NCBI RefSeq assembly: GCF_045689735.1
Contig: NZ_CP142685.1
Span: 62,001 to 126,000 of the forward strand
Direction: 5' to 3'
DNA length: 64,000 nucleotides
Source of the DNA: Halothiobacillus sp045689735
GTDB lineage: Bacteria; Pseudomonadota; Gammaproteobacteria; Halothiobacillales; Halothiobacillaceae
The notes under the pieces were generated by a model, which did not search any database, was not told the origin of the DNA, and saw only the letters and a program-made list of their open reading frames with translations. A program made the translations under genes and the position numbers. Below, in pieces: positions 61,480-64,000 of the stretch (the stretch's first letter is position 1; each line of letters begins with the position of its first letter).

Positions 61480-61704
61480 ATGAAAACTCGTCGATTGTCC
61501 TTGGCTGCGGGGAGTGCGCTGGCCGCTTCGCTCGCCGCCGGTGCTGCCCTGGCTGCGCCGACGGCTGCCAATCCCTTTGCCAGCCAGCAGACCACGGCGA
61601 CACCCACCGTCGTGGCCGATATGGCCTGCGGGGCGGGCGGCTGTGGCGGCAACATGAAGAAAAAATCGGATCAAACCGAACAGAAAGATCAATCCAAAAG
61701 CTGA
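61480..61704 (+). CDS. Small exported Cys/Gly-motif peptide
   Basis: A 74-residue exported peptide: signal MKTRRLSLAAGSALAASLAA leading to GAALAAP, a short linker, then MACGAGGCGGNMKKKSDQTE with two Cys in a Gly-rich setting and a Lys/Gln/Asp tail. GAAGGAG lies 6 nt before ATG 61480. It resembles the short Cys-motif peptides (bufferin/HvfA-like) often placed under ECF sigma factors, but no partner such as a DUF692 or DUF2063 gene follows. Possible metal or thiol stress role by context. Confidence 0.75.
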   Translation: MKTRRLSLAAGSALAASLAAGAALAAPTAANPFASQQTTATPTVVADMACGAGGCGGNMKKKSDQTEQKDQSKS

Positions 61705-61772
61705 GCGCCATCGGTTGTCGCGGTGCGGCGGCGCACCCGACGGCCAAATGCGGGGCTCTGTCCCAACAGGAT

Positions 61773-61804
61773 GTTGTAAAAGGGCTTCCCTGCCCTTTTA
61801 CAAC
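61773..61804 (+). repeat. Dispersed hairpin repeat, copy 2 (perfect stem)
   Basis: GTTGTAAAAGGGC-TTCCCT-GCCCTTTTACAAC, a perfect 13-bp stem with a 6-nt loop. With its right flank to 61819 it is homologous to the minus-strand segment 8770-8725. Copy 1 has lost part of the stem symmetry. Confidence 0.9.
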
Positions 61805-61834
61805 TCGGCTCGTCGCGGTGGGTTTGCGCCAGCT

Positions 61835-61892
61835 TAACGCGGAGCTGACGAAGTCCGCGTTCATGTCTAACGCGAAGCTGACGAAGTCCGCG
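61835..61892 (+). repeat. 25-bp direct repeat, two copies
   Basis: Two copies of a 25-bp unit beginning TAACGCG and ending GAAGTCCGCG, at 61835-61859 and 61868-61892, differ at one base and have a 33-bp period. Copy 1 can fold (CGCGGA with TCCGCG). Confidence 0.9.
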
Positions 61893-61900
61893 ACGGCCTG

Positions 61901-61933
61901 CGAAGATCAATCACTTAGTGTGATTGATCTTCG
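61901..61933 (+). repeat. 14-bp perfect inverted repeat
   Basis: CGAAGATCAATCAC and its exact complement around a 5-nt loop (TTAGT). No T-run follows, so it is not a simple terminator; it may be part of the repeat element. Confidence 0.9.
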
Positions 61934-61959
61934 TGTAAGCCATCCATGGCTTGCTTTAA

Positions 61960-61995
61960 CAGGCCGTTGAAAAGAGTTTTGCAACGGCCTGCTAA
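61960..61995 (-). repeat. Inverted repeat with the 14-mer shared with 8767-8780
   Basis: CAGGCCGTTG (61960-61969) and CAACGGCCTG (61982-61991) form a 10-bp stem around an A/T-rich loop. The minus-strand 14-mer TTAGCAGGCCGTTG (61995-61982) is identical to that at 8780-8767, and its TAG is again used as a stop codon, here by the BatD-like gene. Confidence 0.88.
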
Positions 61996-63392
61996 ACCGC
62001 CTTTGGGCGGTTTTTTTTCGGGCAGCGAAACAGGGCGAGCGGCAGCCAGCGCACGAGTTCGGTGCGGACGGGATTGAAGTCGGCGGGCGACTCGGCGGAA
62101 AAACGCAGCCGATCCAGCGCGCGCAGTGCCTCGCTGAACCAGGGGTTGGGCGCCCGGGCAATCAGTTCAGCGGTACTGTGCCCGCCGGTGGTTTGTTGCA
62201 GGATGTGCCAGAGCGCCTCGGCGTTCGGGCTTTGTGCCATGGCTTGTCGCGCCCGTCGATGGCGCTGCCGCGCCGCGTGCCGCCGCCACAGATCACGCAA
62301 CCCCACGGCCAAAGCGAGCAGCAGGGCGAGGAACAGCAGCGCCCGCCACCACCAGAACTTCAGCGCCTGCTCCAGCCGGGCGGCGGGCGTGGGTGTCCAG
62401 TGGAGGGTCTGCCCCGGCAGGGTGACGAAGTGCAGTGCCGCGCCGGGCGGATTTTCTTCGCGATCCAGGTAAGGCAGGCGTAGGCTCGGCAAACGGCCCT
62501 CGGTCGCGCGCGTGCCCTGCGGATCCGGCAGGAGTGGGATCCGCACCTCAAAGGTTTGCGCCAGCGGATCGTCGGCGGGGATTGGCTCGGTCGGCGAGAG
62601 GCGAACCTCCGCCGGCCCAATGCCGAGGGCGGTATCGCCGATCAGTTGCTCGTCCAGCCAATGCCGCAGGCTGTAGGCGGTCAGCCCTTCCCCGCTGATC
62701 TTGAGTTGCCAGGCCGCGGGTTGACCGGCGGTCAGTGCGGGCAGCGGTTCGCTTGTGAGGGTGGGGGGGCGGCTCATCGGCAGCGATTCGGGCCAGTCTG
62801 CGGGGATGGCCGCCACACGCAATTCGCGGGAAACCGGCTGATATTCATAACGGGTATTGGGTTCGCCAACGGCGGTGAAAGTCATGCGGGCGAAATCGAG
62901 CGTCAATGACCCGGCGGCGAGCGGTGTGACCGCCCATTCGTAGGTATGGGCGATGACCTGCCGACCGTCGATCACCCGGATTTCCTGGCCAAGACGAATG
63001 CGCCGACTGTCGAAATGCTCGCCCGATGGCCGGTGTAACCGGAAGTGCGCGACAGTTTTCTGCCGATCCAGCCAGACCATGCGTACCAGAAACGGGGCGC
63101 GTTGTCGGATGCCTTCGGGCGGCACTTCGATGCGGGTGGTGACGCTGACGCCGCTTGGCAGGTGGCCGGCGCCCGTCTCGTTATCGCCGGTTTGAGCGGT
63201 GGCGGGCAGCGGAATCACCGGGCCGAAGGTTTTGGGCGCGCTGAAGAAATCGGTTTTGCTCTGCGGGCTGTTTTGTGGGGTCGGGATGTCGAATGCCGTG
63301 GCGGCGGGCGGCATCCCGGCAGCGATCAGCCCCAGCCAGAGGACGAGCCAGGCGCCGAGCCCCTGCCCGGATCGAAGGCCGTGCCGGTTCAT
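61992..63392 (-). CDS. BatD-like membrane-anchored protein
   Basis: A 466-residue protein with a signal peptide (LGAWLVLWLGLIAAGMPPAATA), a large periplasmic beta-rich part (RIEVPPEGIRQRAPFLVRMV; AYSLRHWLDEQLIGDTALGI), a membrane segment near 345-367 (FWWWRALLFLALLLALAVGL) and a basic cytoplasmic tail. This is the BatD/oxygen-tolerance layout in MoxR-type operons, with the TPR gene upstream as usual neighbour. The sequence match is by architecture rather than a sharp motif. The stop TAG is within a repeat. Confidence 0.7.
   Translation of the reverse strand: MNRHGLRSGQGLGAWLVLWLGLIAAGMPPAATAFDIPTPQNSPQSKTDFFSAPKTFGPVIPLPATAQTGDNETGAGHLPSGVSVTTRIEVPPEGIRQRAPFLVRMVWLDRQKTVAHFRLHRPSGEHFDSRRIRLGQEIRVIDGRQVIAHTYEWAVTPLAAGSLTLDFARMTFTAVGEPNTRYEYQPVSRELRVAAIPADWPESLPMSRPPTLTSEPLPALTAGQPAAWQLKISGEGLTAYSLRHWLDEQLIGDTALGIGPAEVRLSPTEPIPADDPLAQTFEVRIPLLPDPQGTRATEGRLPSLRLPYLDREENPPGAALHFVTLPGQTLHWTPTPAARLEQALKFWWWRALLFLALLLALAVGLRDLWRRHAARQRHRRARQAMAQSPNAEALWHILQQTTGGHSTAELIARAPNPWFSEALRALDRLRFSAESPADFNPVRTELVRWLPLALFRCPKKNRPKAV
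61995..62018 (+). terminator. Rho-independent terminator for the sigma-factor operon
   Basis: AACCGCC-TTTG-GGCGGTT followed by eight T (62011-62018) on the plus strand. It lies inside the last codons of the convergent BatD-like gene, so the terminator and the coding end share the same bases. Confidence 0.88.
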
Positions 63393-64000
63393 GGCGCGGC
63401 TCCGCTGGGGGGTGTTGGCGTGGCGAGGGTCGGCCGATGATACGGTTGCTGGCGCAGCAGGCTATCGAGCAGCGGCACCGGATGGTTTTCGATCAGATTC
63501 AGTTTGGCGCGCGCACTGGTTTCGGTCGCGGCATTGAGCACAAACGGCGTGGAGGGCGGCGCGACGGAGGCGGCGGTCGCGTTGCTGCCGGTGACGCTGG
63601 CCTCGGTTTTCTGGATGGTTTTATCGAACTGGCTGTGCGTCGGATCCTGCGCATAGCCGTAGGTGGCGATTTGATACCCCTGGAATTTGGGGCTGTTGGC
63701 CGCGTTTTTCGCCGCCGTCGAGAGAATTTGTTCGACGATTTTGAGATTTTCGTTCGCGGCGGCGGTGAGTTTTTCGGGGACATCGCTTGCCTGCGCGACG
63801 GCGCTGAAGGCGTCGCGGGCGGCGGCATAGCGCCCGGCCAGGGTCAGGGCGAGCCCAAGGTTATAGCGCGCTTCGGTCTGCTCGAACGGGGTGTGCGCCA
63901 ACAGGAGCGCCTGCTGAAGCTGGCCGATGGCATACGGATAATCGGCGCGCCGAAAGGCGGCGAGGCCGGTGCCCAGGCGGGCGGCGAAGCCCCGGGCGCG
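63389..64000 (-). CDS. TPR-repeat protein (BatB/BatC-like), 5' end outside window
   Basis: The frame is open from the right edge of the window to the stop at 63389, so the gene is partial at its N-terminus; about 203 residues are seen. Two TPR-like units are visible (GLAAFRRADYPYAIGQLQQA; ARYNLGLALTLAGRYAAARD), then a linker (FQGYQIATYGYAQDPTHSQF) and a low-complexity tail. The stop overlaps the BatD-like start by 4 bp. TPR proteins of this kind occur next to batD in aerotolerance-type operons; the vWA partner would lie beyond the edge. Confidence 0.7.
   Translation of the reverse strand, partial: RARGFAARLGTGLAAFRRADYPYAIGQLQQALLLAHTPFEQTEARYNLGLALTLAGRYAAARDAFSAVAQASDVPEKLTAAANENLKIVEQILSTAAKNAANSPKFQGYQIATYGYAQDPTHSQFDKTIQKTEASVTGSNATAASVAPPSTPFVLNAATETSARAKLNLIENHPVPLLDSLLRQQPYHRPTLATPTPPSGAAP

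Overview
The window is a GC-rich, gene-dense stretch of a proteobacterial chromosome, most likely from a gammaproteobacterium. Supporting signs are a SpoT-type (p)ppGpp enzyme followed by ridA, a hemC-hemD-hemX-hemY run, map-glnD, aroB-damX, argH divergent from an AlgZ/AlgR pair, a Pseudomonas-style fimU-pilVWX-pilY1-pilE block, YcgL, ProQ and RlmJ. An exported two-domain rhodanese and an exported DsrE-like protein would suit a sulfur-oxidising lineage, but that is inference. I see no rRNA, tRNA, CRISPR array, transposase or phage gene.

Layout. 1-2.7 kb: spoT and ridA (+). 2.7-12.8 kb: a minus-strand run with a DUF481 outer-membrane protein, HDOD protein, BolA, a PAS-GGDEF-EAL protein, a PfkB sugar kinase fused to a Rieske domain, a metallophosphoesterase, an LHPP-like HAD phosphatase, a ChaA-type antiporter, a seven-copy 14-bp tandem repeat, a CinA-type protein and hemH. 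12.9-15 kb: trxB and two unknown membrane proteins. 15-22.8 kb: DUF4282, argH, algZ/algR-like two-component genes, DsrE-like protein, inositol-monophosphatase-family protein, exported rhodanese, a small unknown gene downstream of a good Fur box, and radC. 22.9-27 kb: a four-gene signalling module (diguanylate cyclase, GHKL switch kinase, STAS protein, membrane PP2C phosphatase) with the parts list of the Pseudomonas SiaABCD system in a different order. 27.5-28.7 kb: a porin. 29.1-36.3 kb: minor pilins and a PilY1 with a lectin-like N-terminus in A+T-richer DNA.

36.5-40.5 kb: map, glnD and an RluA-type pseudouridine synthase. 40.6-44.1 kb: glycosyltransferase, ProQ, a His-rich RcnB-like protein and AmpG. 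44.2-52.4 kb: YcgL, a lipoprotein, aroB, damX and gltB, ending in a strong terminator. 52.4-57.4 kb (minus): hemC-hemD-hemX-hemY-rlmJ, with overlapping stops and starts. 57.5-59.8 kb: an exported thioredoxin-fold protein and exbB-exbD-tonB. 60-61.7 kb: ECF sigma factor, RskA-type anti-sigma factor and a small exported Cys/Gly peptide. 61.7-62 kb: a cluster of palindromes and repeats, one of which recurs at 8.7 kb. 62-64 kb: BatD-like and TPR proteins, the latter cut by the window edge.

Themes: c-di-GMP and phosphorylation signalling (GGDEF-EAL protein, Sia-like module, AlgZR) beside type IV pilus tip genes; tetrapyrrole synthesis (hemH, hemCDXY); iron and TonB-linked functions (Fur box, ExbBD-TonB); and sulfur or redox chemistry (TrxB, rhodanese, DsrE, exported CxxC protein). 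The best candidates for new biology are the Sia-like module, the PfkB-Rieske fusion, the lectin-bearing PilY1, the Fur-linked small gene, the sigma/anti-sigma/Cys-peptide operon and the dispersed hairpin repeat whose core supplies the stop codon of two unrelated genes.
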